Source of the DNA: [Chlorobium] sp. 445
GTDB taxonomy: Bacteria > Bacteroidota > Chlorobiia > Chlorobiales > Thermochlorobacteraceae
DNA length: 64,000 nt
Direction: 5' to 3'
NCBI GenBank assembly: GCA_002763895.1
Contig: NSLH01000006.1
Location: 42,440-106,439 of the forward strand
Shown here in pieces: positions 17,922-27,430 of this stretch. A program made the translations under genes and the position numbers. Position 1 is the first letter of the stretch. The number at the start of each line of letters is the position of its first letter. Below the pieces are notes generated by a model that was not told where the DNA came from, ran no database searches, and saw nothing but the letters and a program-made list of their open reading frames with translations.

Positions 17922-19631
17922 ATGAAACACTTTCGTTGGACACTCCTTGAAGCCGATCAAGAAAAAGTTTCGGCACTTATGCGTGCAATTAATGTCAGTG
18001 AGCCAATTGCCAGAGCCTTGTGCCATCGTGGCATTTTCACTTATGAGCAGGCACACAAGTTTTTTTGTCCTTCGCTCGAGCATCTTCATTCTCCTTTTGA
18101 AATGGTAGAAATGCAAAAAGCTGCACAACGGCTCTCTGATGCGCTGGATCGTGCTGAAAAAATTATGATTTATGGCGACTACGATGTGGATGGCACCACA
18201 GGCACATCGCTGTTAGTACTCTTTCTGCGTGAACTCGGCGCCGATGTGATGTTCTATGTCAACGACCGTTTCAAGGAAGGCTATGGCGTAGCGCGCTCGG
18301 GTATTGAGTATGCGCATCAGCATGGCATCAAGCTCATCATCTCTGTCGATTGTGGCATTACTGCCTTTGAGCCTGCAGCGTACTGTAAAAAACTTGGGAT
18401 TGACTTTATCATTTGCGACCACCATGAATCGAGCAATGAACTCCCCGATGCGTTTGCAGTTCTTGATCCTAAGCGCCCAGGCTGTAACTACCCTTTCAAG
18501 GAGTTATCCGGATGCGGTGTTGCCTTCAAACTTGCTGAAGCGCTCTGCTATGTGCGTGGCCTAGACTTGAATTTAGCGCGAAACTATCTAGACCTGGTTG
18601 CACTCGCTATTGCTGCCGATATTGTCGATGCCGTTGGTGAAAATCGGGTGTTACTTGCGGCAGGGATTGAGCGCATACAGACAAATCCACGTCCCTCACT
18701 GCTTGCGCTGGCTAAATGTGCGGGCTTATCGCTTTCGAATTTTACAGCTTCTTCTGCGGTCTTTACGATTGCGCCCCGCATCAATGCGGCCGGTCGGCTC
18801 GATCATGCACGGCAAGTCATCGAACTGCTTACCACGCCGGATGGCGAACTTGCAGAGCAGCTTGCACTCTCACTTGACGACCTCAACACACAACGCCGCA
18901 GTCTCGATCAGCTTATAACAGCAGAAGCTATTGAAGAAGCCGCTCGTTTGCTTCTGACTTATCCTTCTTCAATTGTGCTTTACAAGCCTGATTGGCACTT
19001 GGGGGTCATCGGCATTGTTGCCTCGCGCCTGGTAGAGCACTTCTATGTCCCGACCATCATTCTGACGGAGGTCAATGGCGTGCTGAAAGGCTCGGCGCGA
19101 AGTGTGTCAGGGTTTAATTTGTACGAAGCCATTGCTGCCTGCAAAGCACATCTCATTCAGTTTGGCGGGCATGCCGCAGCAGCTGGTCTTTCGCTTTCGA
19201 TTACATCGCTAGAAAATTTTCGTGCTGCTTTCGATCAAGTCTGTGCCGAGCGGCTTACTTTCGAGCAACGCATACCTGAAATTCGAATTGACGCAGAACT
19301 TAATCTGGAGCAGATTACGCCAAACTTTGTGAAGGTGCTTAAACGCTTTGAGCCGTGCGGTCCGGGAAACCCTCACCCGATTTTCTTAACGCGAGGGCTC
19401 AAACAGACCAGTCACGCACGCTTGCTCAAAGACCAGCATCTTAAACTTAGCCTTGCTACACCGCAAAGTCGAATTTATGACGCTATCGGTTTTAACTTGT
19501 ACCGCTATCACGACCTTGTGAAAGACCGTAGTTGCACTTTAGACATTGTCTATTCGATTGAGGAAAACACTTACAACGGCAATACCAGTGTGCAGCTACG
19601 CTTGCGTGATTTACGCGCAAGTTGCTCATAA
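17922..19631 (+). CDS. recJ: single-stranded-DNA-specific exonuclease RecJ
   Basis: A 569-residue 5'-3' exonuclease of the DHH family used in mismatch and recombination repair. Motifs for the two-metal site are DYDVDG (86-91), VDCGI, CDHHES and NAAGRLDHA; the DHHA1 part shows GGHAAAAGLS, and the OB-fold region includes FEPCGPGNPHP. Length and order fit RecJ. ATG 17922 is the first start in frame. It is transcribed divergently from lepA, and a stem-loop with a short T tail at 19693-19739 follows. Confidence 0.95.
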   Translation: MKHFRWTLLEADQEKVSALMRAINVSEPIARALCHRGIFTYEQAHKFFCPSLEHLHSPFEMVEMQKAAQRLSDALDRAEKIMIYGDYDVDGTTGTSLLVLFLRELGADVMFYVNDRFKEGYGVARSGIEYAHQHGIKLIISVDCGITAFEPAAYCKKLGIDFIICDHHESSNELPDAFAVLDPKRPGCNYPFKELSGCGVAFKLAEALCYVRGLDLNLARNYLDLVALAIAADIVDAVGENRVLLAAGIERIQTNPRPSLLALAKCAGLSLSNFTASSAVFTIAPRINAAGRLDHARQVIELLTTPDGELAEQLALSLDDLNTQRRSLDQLITAEAIEEAARLLLTYPSSIVLYKPDWHLGVIGIVASRLVEHFYVPTIILTEVNGVLKGSARSVSGFNLYEAIAACKAHLIQFGGHAAAAGLSLSITSLENFRAAFDQVCAERLTFEQRIPEIRIDAELNLEQITPNFVKVLKRFEPCGPGNPHPIFLTRGLKQTSHARLLKDQHLKLSLATPQSRIYDAIGFNLYRYHDLVKDRSCTLDIVYSIEENTYNGNTSVQLRLRDLRASCS

Positions 19632-19692
19632 ATCGGTGAGTGTTTTTTGTGGGCTGCCCTTTTGCGGGCTCTTGAGACCTTGCTGTGCATTC

Positions 19693-19739
19693 AAGCACTG
19701 TGAATTCGCCTTTGACTCCCGCTGCTTCACAGTGCTTTT
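19693..19739 (+). terminator. probable terminator after recJ
   Basis: AAGCACTGTGAA (19693-19704) and TTCACAGTGCTT (19726-19737) are perfect 12-base inverted repeats with a 21-base loop, followed by a T-rich tail. It lies between recJ and the convergent TonB-like gene. Confidence 0.65.
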
Positions 19740-19788
19740 CCTTTCTGCGCTGAAGTTGCCATTTCCTACGGTCAAGACCCTATCCCAG

Positions 19789-20577
19789 TTACTTGAGAGT
19801 AAAGCGAATCGGAATCACCATTGCACTCTTGACAGGCTTGCCTTTGATGCTTGCGGGCACAAACCGTGCTTCTTCGGTGATCACACGCACCACTTCGGCA
19901 TTGAGCAAGGGATGTGCGCTTTTGAGTAGACTGATTTGCATGATGTATCCCGATTCATCGACATAGACTTTTGCGACCACCTGTCCTTCAATTCGTGCTC
20001 GCTCAGCGGCAAATGGATAGATCACCTTTTTGTAGAGGCTTTCGATGCCGCCTACGATTTCAATTTCTTTATCAGGTACAACAATATTGGATTCGACTTT
20101 TGCAATTTCTTCTGCGCTTCTCAAGGCTTCTAAAAGGCCAGCATCGTTTGAAATTGCGCTCACTTCAATATCGCGAGCCACATTATACTGCGGCGCTTCA
20201 CTTTCCTGTGGCTTGCTCTTATCACTGACTGGATTAGCTTTCACAACAAGCTCCGGTGCTTCACCGAGCTTGATGTCCATTCGTTTTGTTACGGCCGAAG
20301 CCACAGCAATTTCAGATTTCCATTCCGGGAAACCGCGCCGCTTGACACGCATCTCATAGCCGCCTTCTTGTACTCCCAAAAACACATAGTAGCCTTGACC
20401 GTTTGAAATTGCAGCTTGTGCCCCCGGTACATTTTTTCCAATCAGTGAGACAGTTGCCCCGCTGACCGGTTCGCCACGCTCATCTACCACTCGTCCAATA
20501 ACACGGCCCTGCGCCATAGCCACACTGCTTACAGCAAGACTCATTGCGACGGCGCAAAAAAGCGCTTTCTTTGTCAT
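19789..20577 (-). CDS. periplasmic protein with carboxypeptidase-regulatory-like and TonB C-terminal domains
   Basis: A 262-residue protein: cleavable signal peptide (1-22, ending VAMAQ), a CarboxypepD_reg-like beta-sandwich (about 24-105, GRVVDERGEPVSGATVSLIG), a linker, and a C-terminal TonB domain (about 180-262, ARIEGQVVAKVYVDESGYI and ARFVPASIKGKPV). TonB domains pass energy from ExbBD to outer-membrane transporters or act as partner-binding modules. There is no N-terminal membrane anchor apart from the signal peptide, so it probably does not couple directly to ExbBD. No exbB, exbD or receptor gene is nearby. AGGAA precedes the ATG. Confidence 0.82.
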   Translation of the reverse strand: MTKKALFCAVAMSLAVSSVAMAQGRVIGRVVDERGEPVSGATVSLIGKNVPGAQAAISNGQGYYVFLGVQEGGYEMRVKRRGFPEWKSEIAVASAVTKRMDIKLGEAPELVVKANPVSDKSKPQESEAPQYNVARDIEVSAISNDAGLLEALRSAEEIAKVESNIVVPDKEIEIVGGIESLYKKVIYPFAAERARIEGQVVAKVYVDESGYIMQISLLKSAHPLLNAEVVRVITEEARFVPASIKGKPVKSAMVIPIRFTLK

Positions 20578-21041
20578 ATTTTGTTTCCTATGTTGTAAGT
20601 TGCTTGAAATGATAGACTTGAGACCAATGTATTAGTATAACTGCAAAGTGATAACTGTAGTATAACTGCAAAGTGAAATTTAACTATTATTTAACACTCC
20701 ATGCAAGTGCGCACAAAAATATTTTTGTTGCATCAGTCTTTCATTATGCTGCCACATGCTGCCATCGCCCACTGGGATTTGAGACTCTCTCCAAAACGAG
20801 ATCACCTACTGCTTGCTTTCGCTCTTGGCATGATGTTTGCCTATGATATCTTATGTGAGACTATCATGCGTTGGTGCGCTTATAGAGCTTATAGATTTGT
20901 TCCTGCGTATCTTTTTATGCTTTTTTTGGTCATGCTTTTTGAATATCTCGGACTAAGTTGGTTTAGTTTTCTACATTTTTTGTATGTTTTTGTGCAACTT
21001 TCAAACAAAATGCCACAAGGGCAACTTAGGAGGTCAAAACA
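20578..21041. other. 464-base intergenic region between the TonB-like gene and the PAS gene
   Basis: This divergent gap holds a pair of 19-base direct repeats (20633-20676) near the TonB-like gene and a strong ribosome site, AGGAGG, just before the PAS gene. The middle has a frame of about 130 codons from ATG 20701, but it runs into the PAS gene and lacks a ribosome site, so I do not call it. A long 5' leader for the PAS mRNA or an unrecognised RNA are possible; I see no clear fold. Confidence 0.5.
20633..20676. repeat. two direct repeats TAGTATAACTGCAAAGTGA, 25 bases apart
   Basis: The 19-base unit occurs perfectly at 20633-20651 and 20658-20676, with a start-to-start spacing of 25 bases. 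It lies 56 bases upstream of the TonB-like start on the minus strand. Spacing and position would suit an operator, or a small local duplication. Confidence 0.7.
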
Positions 21042-21488
21042 ATGGCAAAAGATAAATTTCAATTCTCACCGAGCATCACAGACAGCGAATTCCTAATGGA
21101 GATTTATGATGCCGTCGGCACTGCCATTTGTGTCACGGATGAGCATGGCTATTATGTGGAAGTCAACAGAGCGTATTGCGAACTTTATGGCTATACGCGA
21201 GAAGAACTCATCGGCAAATCTTTCACGATGGTCTTGCCTGAATCGATGCGAGAGAAAGGTCAGCAAATTCATGATGCTTTTATTGCTGGCGCGCCTGAAA
21301 TGCCTGACGAGTGGAAGGTGATGCGCCGTGATGGCACACTGCTCGATGTCTATGTTGTGCCATCATTAATGATTCGTAAAGATGGTACGCGTTGCAAAGT
21401 TACCGCAGTTACCAACATCACGGAGTATAAGAAGCTGAAAGAACTGGCTCGTCTTTCAGGCGAAAGTGCCAGTGTCGTAAAATCTTAG
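21042..21488 (+). CDS. stand-alone PAS-domain protein
   Basis: A 148-residue soluble protein consisting almost only of one PAS domain (about 15-130): AVGTAICVTDEHGYYVEVNRA, YGYTREELIGKSF and TAVTNITEYKKLKE are classical S-box features. PAS domains sense ligands, redox state or light, or mediate protein contacts. No kinase, cyclase or DNA-binding domain is attached, so it must act through a partner. AGGAGG sits 8 bases before the ATG and a good terminator follows at 21514-21546, so it is a single, well-translated gene. Confidence 0.88.
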   Translation: MAKDKFQFSPSITDSEFLMEIYDAVGTAICVTDEHGYYVEVNRAYCELYGYTREELIGKSFTMVLPESMREKGQQIHDAFIAGAPEMPDEWKVMRRDGTLLDVYVVPSLMIRKDGTRCKVTAVTNITEYKKLKELARLSGESASVVKS

Positions 21489-21513
21489 CTTTCTCTGATA
21501 CGACTTTGAAGAC

Positions 21514-21546
21514 AAGGCATCTTGCCATGCGTAAGATGCCTTTTTG
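21514..21546 (+). terminator. rho-independent terminator after the PAS gene
   Basis: AAGGCATCTT and AAGATGCCTT form a perfect 10-bp stem with a 9-base loop, followed by TTTGTT. It ends the PAS unit, just before the convergent truA gene. Confidence 0.8.
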
Positions 21547-21565
21547 TTGTGATATAGAACTCTGC

Positions 21566-22411
21566 TCAGACGCTTTGATTTTTGCCTTGATTATGGCTTT
21601 TCACTCCTTGCGTTTTGCTGGTGTGCAGGGTCTCAAATGCAAGCATCAGCGCAGGTTTAAGTTCCCCCGGCGTTTCCGTGGCGTGATAATAGGCGCGCTC
21701 GAAGAACAGGCCTGACGGTGGTGCAGTCAGTTGTGCTGGTCGCTGCGACTTACTCTCAAAAAAACTTTGCACTTCTGCCAGCGACAATTTTCCCCGTCCA
21801 ACTTCTACAATCACGCCCACGATTTGGCGCACCATTTTCCACAGAAAATGCGAGCCCCAAAAACGCAGTAAAATGAGTTCGCCACACTCTTTAAGTTCAA
21901 TTGGAGCCAGCAAGACTTTGGTTGATTTTTCGGTGCTGTCGTCAGCGGTGAAGGATTCAAAGTTGTGCATTCCCACAAAGAGTGCGCTGGCTTGGCGCAT
22001 TGCATCGACATTGAGGCTATCTTTGACCCACCACACGAAGCGTTTGCCAAAGGCGGTGCGTCGCCGTGAGATTTGATAGATGTAGCTGCGTGCCACTGCG
22101 CTATGGCGCGCATGGAAAGTCTCTGGGGCTTTTTCAAGATGCAAGACATGAATATCGGGCGGCAACTCATCATTGATTTTGAGTTGCAAGATGTCTGGCG
22201 GGATGCGTGTTTGGCACTCGAGGTGTGCGACTTGGCATAGAGCATGTACGCCAGCGTCGGTGCGTCCAGCACCTTGCAGGTCAATTTCACGCTCTGGCAA
22301 AATGCGCTTTAGCGCTTCAAGCAGTTCACCTTGAACTGTCCGTGCATGTTTTTGCACTTGCCAACCGCTGTAGCGTGTGCCTTCATACTCAATTTCTAAT
22401 TTGAATCGCAT
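21566..22411 (-). CDS. truA: tRNA pseudouridine(38-40) synthase TruA
   Basis: A 281-residue enzyme that isomerises uridines 38-40 in the tRNA anticodon stem. The catalytic Asp is Asp52 in GAGRTDAGVHA; other conserved features are YSGWQVQ, NDELPPDIHV, FHARHSAVARSYIY and HFLWKMVRQIVG. The start is ATG 22411 (MRFKLEIEYEG), which matches the family; the open frame extends 21 codons upstream through a His/Lys/Ser-rich stretch that is probably not translated. The C-terminal tail after about residue 240 is low-complexity. Confidence 0.95.
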   Translation of the reverse strand: MRFKLEIEYEGTRYSGWQVQKHARTVQGELLEALKRILPEREIDLQGAGRTDAGVHALCQVAHLECQTRIPPDILQLKINDELPPDIHVLHLEKAPETFHARHSAVARSYIYQISRRRTAFGKRFVWWVKDSLNVDAMRQASALFVGMHNFESFTADDSTEKSTKVLLAPIELKECGELILLRFWGSHFLWKMVRQIVGVIVEVGRGKLSLAEVQSFFESKSQRPAQLTAPPSGLFFERAYYHATETPGELKPALMLAFETLHTSKTQGVKSHNQGKNQSV

Positions 22412-22665
22412 CGCTGCACTGTATTGCTGCGTTTTATGTGATTTATGTGATTGTGTTCCTGTGCTGTGTGCCAACGCACAGCAAGTGCATATTTACTGAA
22501 ACTAATTTTTATGCGTGCAGTTTCGATAGGGAAACAGCGTAACGCACTTTACTTGAACATTTGACGCTTTGCGACACTTCATTGCTCAAGTTGTCTAAAA
22601 TCACTAAACTTACTACGACTATGTACATGCTCAATACGCTTATCCGTCACAAGTCCCATTCCTGT

Positions 22666-23040
22666 ATGCGCGTCAATGTAAAAATCACATCTCCAACAGA
22701 TTTCTATTTTGATAACTTAGCTTCGTCAGAAATTAACGGTACGCTTTCTACGGTTGTGGAACTCGAGAAAAAACTGCCGGGGTACTTGGAGAAAGCGATT
22801 GTGCTTCAACTCGATACAGAGGTTTGTATTTCAGGTACATCAGGCTCGAGTCTTTTGCTTCAATGTGATTCAGAACATGCAACGATACGCTTGCTTCAAG
22901 GCAAATCGAACTGGGCAAATGTTTATCTCATTCCACACGCGTTTGTACCGACCCGTCAAGGCATTTACGAGGATGCCAATCTTGTTTTCATTGGGCGCGC
23001 AATGGTTGTTCCACTTTCTTCTTTTATCGTTAATTCATGA
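22666..23040 (+). CDS. protein of unknown function, coupled to the JAMM protease gene
   Basis: About 124 residues from ATG 22666 (alternative ATG 22621). No signal peptide or membrane helix; the composition suggests a small beta-rich soluble domain (VNVKITSPTDFYFD, KAIVLQLDTEV, ANVYLIPHAFVP). I do not recognise a family. Its stop overlaps the start of the JAMM protease gene (ATGA), so the two proteins are translationally coupled and likely act together. It is not a ubiquitin-like sulfur carrier by the usual sign, because there is no C-terminal Gly-Gly. Confidence 0.7.
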   Translation: MRVNVKITSPTDFYFDNLASSEINGTLSTVVELEKKLPGYLEKAIVLQLDTEVCISGTSGSSLLLQCDSEHATIRLLQGKSNWANVYLIPHAFVPTRQGIYEDANLVFIGRAMVVPLSSFIVNS

Positions 23041-23486
23041 TACGCATTTCTGATTCTACTCTCTCAATGATGGTCGCTCATGCTCAAAGCACTTTTCCTG
23101 AAGAGTGCGGCGGGCTTTTGCTTGGCACGCTGTCAGAGCACTCTGGCAAGCTGGTTCTGAGTGTTGTTGAAGCCCTTCGGCTTGAGAATGTGCGTTTAGA
23201 GTCACGACACAATCGCATTGAAATCAACCCTCTTGATTATGCTAAAGCAGAGCGCTACGCGATGAAAAAACATCTTGGGGTATGGGGCTTTTATCACTCT
23301 CATCCTAATGCTGACGCCATTCCTTCTGAATTCGATCGTCAGCACTTTCCTTTCACAAACTGGTGGTATCCGATTGTGAGTGTCAAAGGTTTAGGCAATG
23401 TGCATGTACGCTGCTGGAAACTCTCCGAAGCACGTGACCGCTTCACTGAAGAAGCCATTGAACGTATGCCTGTTTTTCATGAGTAA
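23037..23486 (+). CDS. JAMM/MPN-domain (Mov34/MPN/PAD-1) metalloprotease
   Basis: A 149-residue single-domain zinc peptidase. The JAMM site is complete: Glu in PEECGGLLLG (22 or 23), His87 and His89 in HSHP, and Asp100 in IPSEFD. Bacterial relatives (such as the CysO-cysteine peptidase Mec) cleave ubiquitin-like sulfur carriers from their cargo or remove amino acids from carrier C-termini. No sulfur-carrier (ThiS/MoaD-like) or E1-like gene is seen in the window, so the substrate is unknown. The ATGA overlap with the upstream unknown gene suggests a functional pair. Confidence 0.88.
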   Translation: MIRISDSTLSMMVAHAQSTFPEECGGLLLGTLSEHSGKLVLSVVEALRLENVRLESRHNRIEINPLDYAKAERYAMKKHLGVWGFYHSHPNADAIPSEFDRQHFPFTNWWYPIVSVKGLGNVHVRCWKLSEARDRFTEEAIERMPVFHE

Positions 23487-23598
23487 GTGTTTTTTAATTT
23501 TGCCTTCTTGACTTTGCGCTTTGGGTTTCTCGGCATCGAGTTTGGACAGCGGTGTTGCTCTCACTGCCACTGCTCTACACTTACCCATGTTTGGGCGC

Positions 23599-24507
23599 TC
23601 AATTCCACATCATCACGACAAGGAACTTTGACTTTTGCCAGAAGGTCTGCGGGTCTTTGATTTTTAGCACACTTTCCTTTTCGGTAACGGACGCAAGTTC
23701 GTATGAGTTGGAGCTGTGTGTGGTCAAAATCTTGATTTGATAGACATTTCGCGGAATTGAGATTTCTTTTGCCTCGTTGATATCAATTTTCTTGAACTTT
23801 GAAACATCAAAATCCTGCGTAGTTGTGATTGTACTTCCAATGCCGATGATACCCCCTTTGTATTCCAGAATACCCTTTTCTCTGAGATTATTTTCCGTAT
23901 CTACGATATAGTAAGCTGAGCGCAAGCTTTTTTCTTGTTCTTGGATGATACCTTCTTTCTCTTGCATGGAGCTTGTGAGCGTTGCGACTTGAATATTCAG
24001 CCGTGCCACTTCTTCTTTCAGCATTGAAATTTCCTTGTCTTTCTGCATCACCGTTTCTTGGAGTGTCTGCACCATTCGCTCCAAATTCTTTATCTTGCCT
24101 TGGTATCCTTTTACCTTCGCTTGGAGTTCTTGCAGTCTCTTGCGGTTCTCCACCATTGCTACTTCCAGGTCCTGAATCCCGCTTATGATTTGAGCCTTGA
24201 TGGCTTGGCTATTCTCTCTCTGCCTTGTCTCTACATCGCTTGCAGTCTTGGTTACCACAGCCTGTTTTTCTCGCACGCTGTTTAGGCTTTCTTGTATTTC
24301 GCTCATCGCTGCCAAAATTTCGTCAATTTGACGCTGTTTTTCTTCGCTTTCAGCCTGTACCTGTACTTTCTCCTTTTCAAGCTGTTGGATTTTCTCTTCC
24401 ATTTCTTTGTTGGAGCAACCAAAGAGTAGAATTGCTAAGCATAGGCTAAGAACCAATGGACACTTTACCTGCATGTAAGGGATTATGCGCATTTTCAGCC
24501 TTTTCAT
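23599..24507 (-). CDS. coiled-coil lipoprotein
   Basis: A 302-residue protein with a lipobox LLFGC (Cys31), so it should be lipid-anchored in the envelope. Residues about 34-200 form a long heptad-rich coiled coil with many Lys, Glu and Gln; the C-terminal 100 residues (TENNLREKGILEYKGG onward) look like a small beta domain. It resembles Bacteroidota/Chlorobiota envelope coiled-coil lipoproteins of unknown role. A second start at ATG 24474 (MQVKCPLVLSL) would give a tighter lipoprotein signal peptide. It converges on the JAMM gene. Confidence 0.75.
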   Translation of the reverse strand: MKRLKMRIIPYMQVKCPLVLSLCLAILLFGCSNKEMEEKIQQLEKEKVQVQAESEEKQRQIDEILAAMSEIQESLNSVREKQAVVTKTASDVETRQRENSQAIKAQIISGIQDLEVAMVENRKRLQELQAKVKGYQGKIKNLERMVQTLQETVMQKDKEISMLKEEVARLNIQVATLTSSMQEKEGIIQEQEKSLRSAYYIVDTENNLREKGILEYKGGIIGIGSTITTTQDFDVSKFKKIDINEAKEISIPRNVYQIKILTTHSSNSYELASVTEKESVLKIKDPQTFWQKSKFLVVMMWN

Positions 24508-24747
24508 TTTTTGATTGGGATTTATCTAAGACTTGCTAATATAAAAATCCTTTCGCCATTTTAGCAATACTTCTTTCGGTCTTGATCCCAAGTCAAAAAC
24601 AATGCAGTAAAGCACAGTGAGAGCGCTTAGTTCAAATTACAGTTAGTATTTTGTAATCTACACTATCTCATGATATTTTTGCTTTGCTTGATAGCAACAT
24701 CAACCCAAAATTTGTAGCATCATCTTTCAAAAAGGTTCTCTTTACCG

Positions 24748-25572
24748 ATGTCAAACTTCATTTCTAAGGGATTTCGTGCTACAAGTCGATTTTTGCGTCT
24801 CGAGTGGGCATTTTTCAAAAATTGCCTAACTCGTGATATTCAATATCGTGGAAATTTCTTTTTGGTGTTTCTCATGGATATTATTTGGTATGCTGTGAAT
24901 TTAGGCTTTTTTGAAGTGATTTATCTCAATACTGCTACGATTGCTGGATACACTCGAAACGATGTATTTTTCTTTATGGCTACTACTTTTGTGATTGATG
25001 CAATTGATATGACTTTTTTTGCCTCTGGAATCTGGCAAATCAGCGATTTTATTCGTAAAGGTGAGTTTGATTTAATCCTTTCTAAGCCGGTTTCGCCGCT
25101 GGTTTATTCCACAATGCGTTATGTGTCGTTTGGGTCGTTATTAGACCTTATTTTTGCACTTGGCTTGCTTACTATTGCCTTTTTCAATCTCGAGGTATCC
25201 CCTACTGCGCTCGATGTTTTAGCATACATTGTTTTAGCTCTTTCAGGCTTAATTGTGATGTATTCTATTCAAGTCTTTTTTTGCTGCGTTAGGATTTATT
25301 TTCGTCAATGCTTCGACAGGCTTACAGTGGGGATTTCATCATCTATATCAACTTGCTATGCGTCCTGAAGCGATTTACAAAGGCATCATGCGATTTTTTT
25401 GCTCTATCTCTTGCCAATGATTGTCATTTCCTCCGTGCCAGCTACAATGATTCTTCGTGGATTTGATGCACAAACTTTCTTTACTTGTGTTGCAATTAGT
25501 GTAATCGCACTTTTTGCAACCAGACAGTTTTTTTATTTTGCTTTAAGTCGCTATGAAAGTGCATCAAGCTAA
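24748..25572 (+). CDS. ABC-2 family transporter permease, with two apparent frameshifts
   Basis: About 274 residues when repaired. Six hydrophobic segments and the opening FLRLEWAFFKNCLTRDIQYR fit the COG3694-type ABC-2 permease family, which works as a pair with a second permease and an ATPase. The frame breaks at a T7 run (25276-25282), after which GFIFVNASTGLQWGF continues in another frame, and again at a T7 run (25394-25400), after which LLYLLPMIVISSVPA leads to the normal ending RYESASS. One fewer T at the first and one more at the second restore the gene. No partner genes are nearby. It lies in an AT-rich block. Confidence 0.75.
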
Positions 25573-25631
25573 TTTTGCTTTTAGATATTCCTTTTTATTT
25601 ACTCTTTGCTACTTCTTTATCTTTTCTTAAA

Positions 25632-27430
25632 ATGAGATTCACTTTTCTTTCACTTGTTCTCCTCCAAGTGCCTTTTCTAACCCAGAATTTATTTAGCCAG
25701 ATGCATAAGCATAATTCCATTCTATTTTCTCCGCAGTGGGCACGTGGTGCTGTGTTCTATCAAATTTTTCCTGAGCGATTTCGCAATGGTGATCTAAACA
25801 ATGATCCTGCACACGACAAATCTTCTCCAACTGCCAAAGCGCACTCTTGGACGAGCAACTGGTATGAACTTTCTGCTGAAGAAAAAACGCATTCTCCAAA
25901 TTTTTATGACAATATTTTTCGGCGTCGTTACGGTGGCGATCTTCAAGGTGTGATAGATAAGCTAGATTATTTGCAAGATTTAGGTATTGAGGCAATTTAC
26001 TTCAATCCTCTCTTCGAGGCGCCATCACTTCACAAATACGATGCTTCTCTTCTTCACCATATTGATGTGAATTTTGGACCTGATCCTGCTGGCGATCTTG
26101 AAATTATTGCTAAAGAAAATCCAGAAGATCCTGATACGTGGCAATGGACTAGCGCAGACAAACTTTTCTTAAAACTTATTTCAGAGGCGCACCGCCGAAA
26201 TATCCGTGTTATTATTGATGGTGTATTTAATCATACGGGACGAAACTTTTGGGCATTTCGCGATATTTTGAAGAATCAAGAAAAATCACGCTATAAGGAT
26301 TGGTATCAAATTGTAAGTTGGGATGACTCTGCACGTGGTACAAAGTTTGACTATCGTGGGTGGTTTGGTTCCAAATCGCTTCCTGCTTTTGCACACGATT
26401 CTCTTTTCGGCTTACATCCGAAAGTCAGTGAGCATATTTTTGCAATTGCCAAACGCTGGATGCAGCCCAACGGTCACACACAAGATGGGGTCGATGGCTG
26501 GCGCCTTGATGCCGCTGATGAAGTGCCACACCTCTTTTGGAAACGCTGGCGTCAATATGTAAAATCCCTTAATCCAGATGCTTATATTGTTGGTGAAATT
26601 TGGAAAAATGCTGCAGACTGGCTACATGGTGATGAGTTTGATGCAGTTACGAACTACCAGTTCGCTATTTTGACATTTCAATTTTTTATCAAAAAAGCAT
26701 TCGTAGTAGCAAGGAATTCCTCGCTAAACTTGATGCGCTTCTGCATGCTTATCCACAAGATGCAAACTATGGCTTATTAAACTTGCTCGAGAGCCACGAT
26801 ACTGATCGACTTCCATCAATGATTATTAATCCTAATCGCGACTATGATCGACAGTCTTCTTTTCGCTATAATCCTCAGTACGATACACGAAAGCCTAATG
26901 CAAAAGAGCGCAACTTACAAAAGCTTATTACGCTTTTTCAGATGACTTATATCGGCTCGCCTATGATTTATTATGGTGCAGAAGCAGGCATGTGGGGCGC
27001 TGATGACCCTGACAACCGTAAACCTATGCTCTGGGCGGACCTCAAATATGACAATGAAACACCTCTGAGTCGCAAAGGAATTTCATATAAAGTCGAGTTT
27101 GATAGCTCACTTTTCAATTATCATAAAACGCTTATTTCTATTCGCAAGCAGAGTAAAGCCATAAAATTTGGCTCATTTAAGCCGATTTATCTGCCCAACA
27201 ACGCAGTTTGCTATGAACGCAAATTTGAAGATGACACAGTTGTTGTGGTTCTCAATCCTTCAGATAGTAAAATTAGTCTCGCCCTTGAAGGACTGTCGGG
27301 GACATGGCGAGATGAGCTTTCAGGGGAAATACTATATTCTAATCCTGCTTCTACTCCCAAATTGCAGATTTCACTTCGGGCTTACTCTGGTATAGTTTTA
27401 AGAAAAATATCTGACTCACTCAGCAAATGA
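25632..27430 (+). CDS. secreted alpha-amylase family (GH13) glycoside hydrolase, with one frameshift
   Basis: About 599 residues when repaired, with a signal peptide (MRFTFLSLVLLQ to about residue 23) giving a periplasmic or secreted enzyme. GH13 motifs are present: FYQIFPERFRNGD, IDGVFNHTG, the nucleophile Asp in GWRLDAADE, the acid/base Glu in VGEIWK, and ESHDTDR with the third carboxylate. This is closest in style to the neopullulanase/cyclomaltodextrinase type that degrades alpha-glucans. At 26661-26665 a base is missing: adding one C gives NYQFRYFDIS and links the two frames. Its stop overlaps the convergent photolyase gene by 15 bases. Confidence 0.85.

Noticed and set aside
20701..21096. 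Open frame of 131 codons with hydrophobic stretches before the PAS gene
   Set aside because: It overlaps the PAS start, has no ribosome site and no recognisable family; the PAS gene has a clear AGGAGG and wins the overlap.
23484..23584. GTAAGTGT/ACACTTAC inverted repeat after the JAMM gene
   Set aside because: The arms are about 85 bases apart, without a T run, so no terminator is supported.
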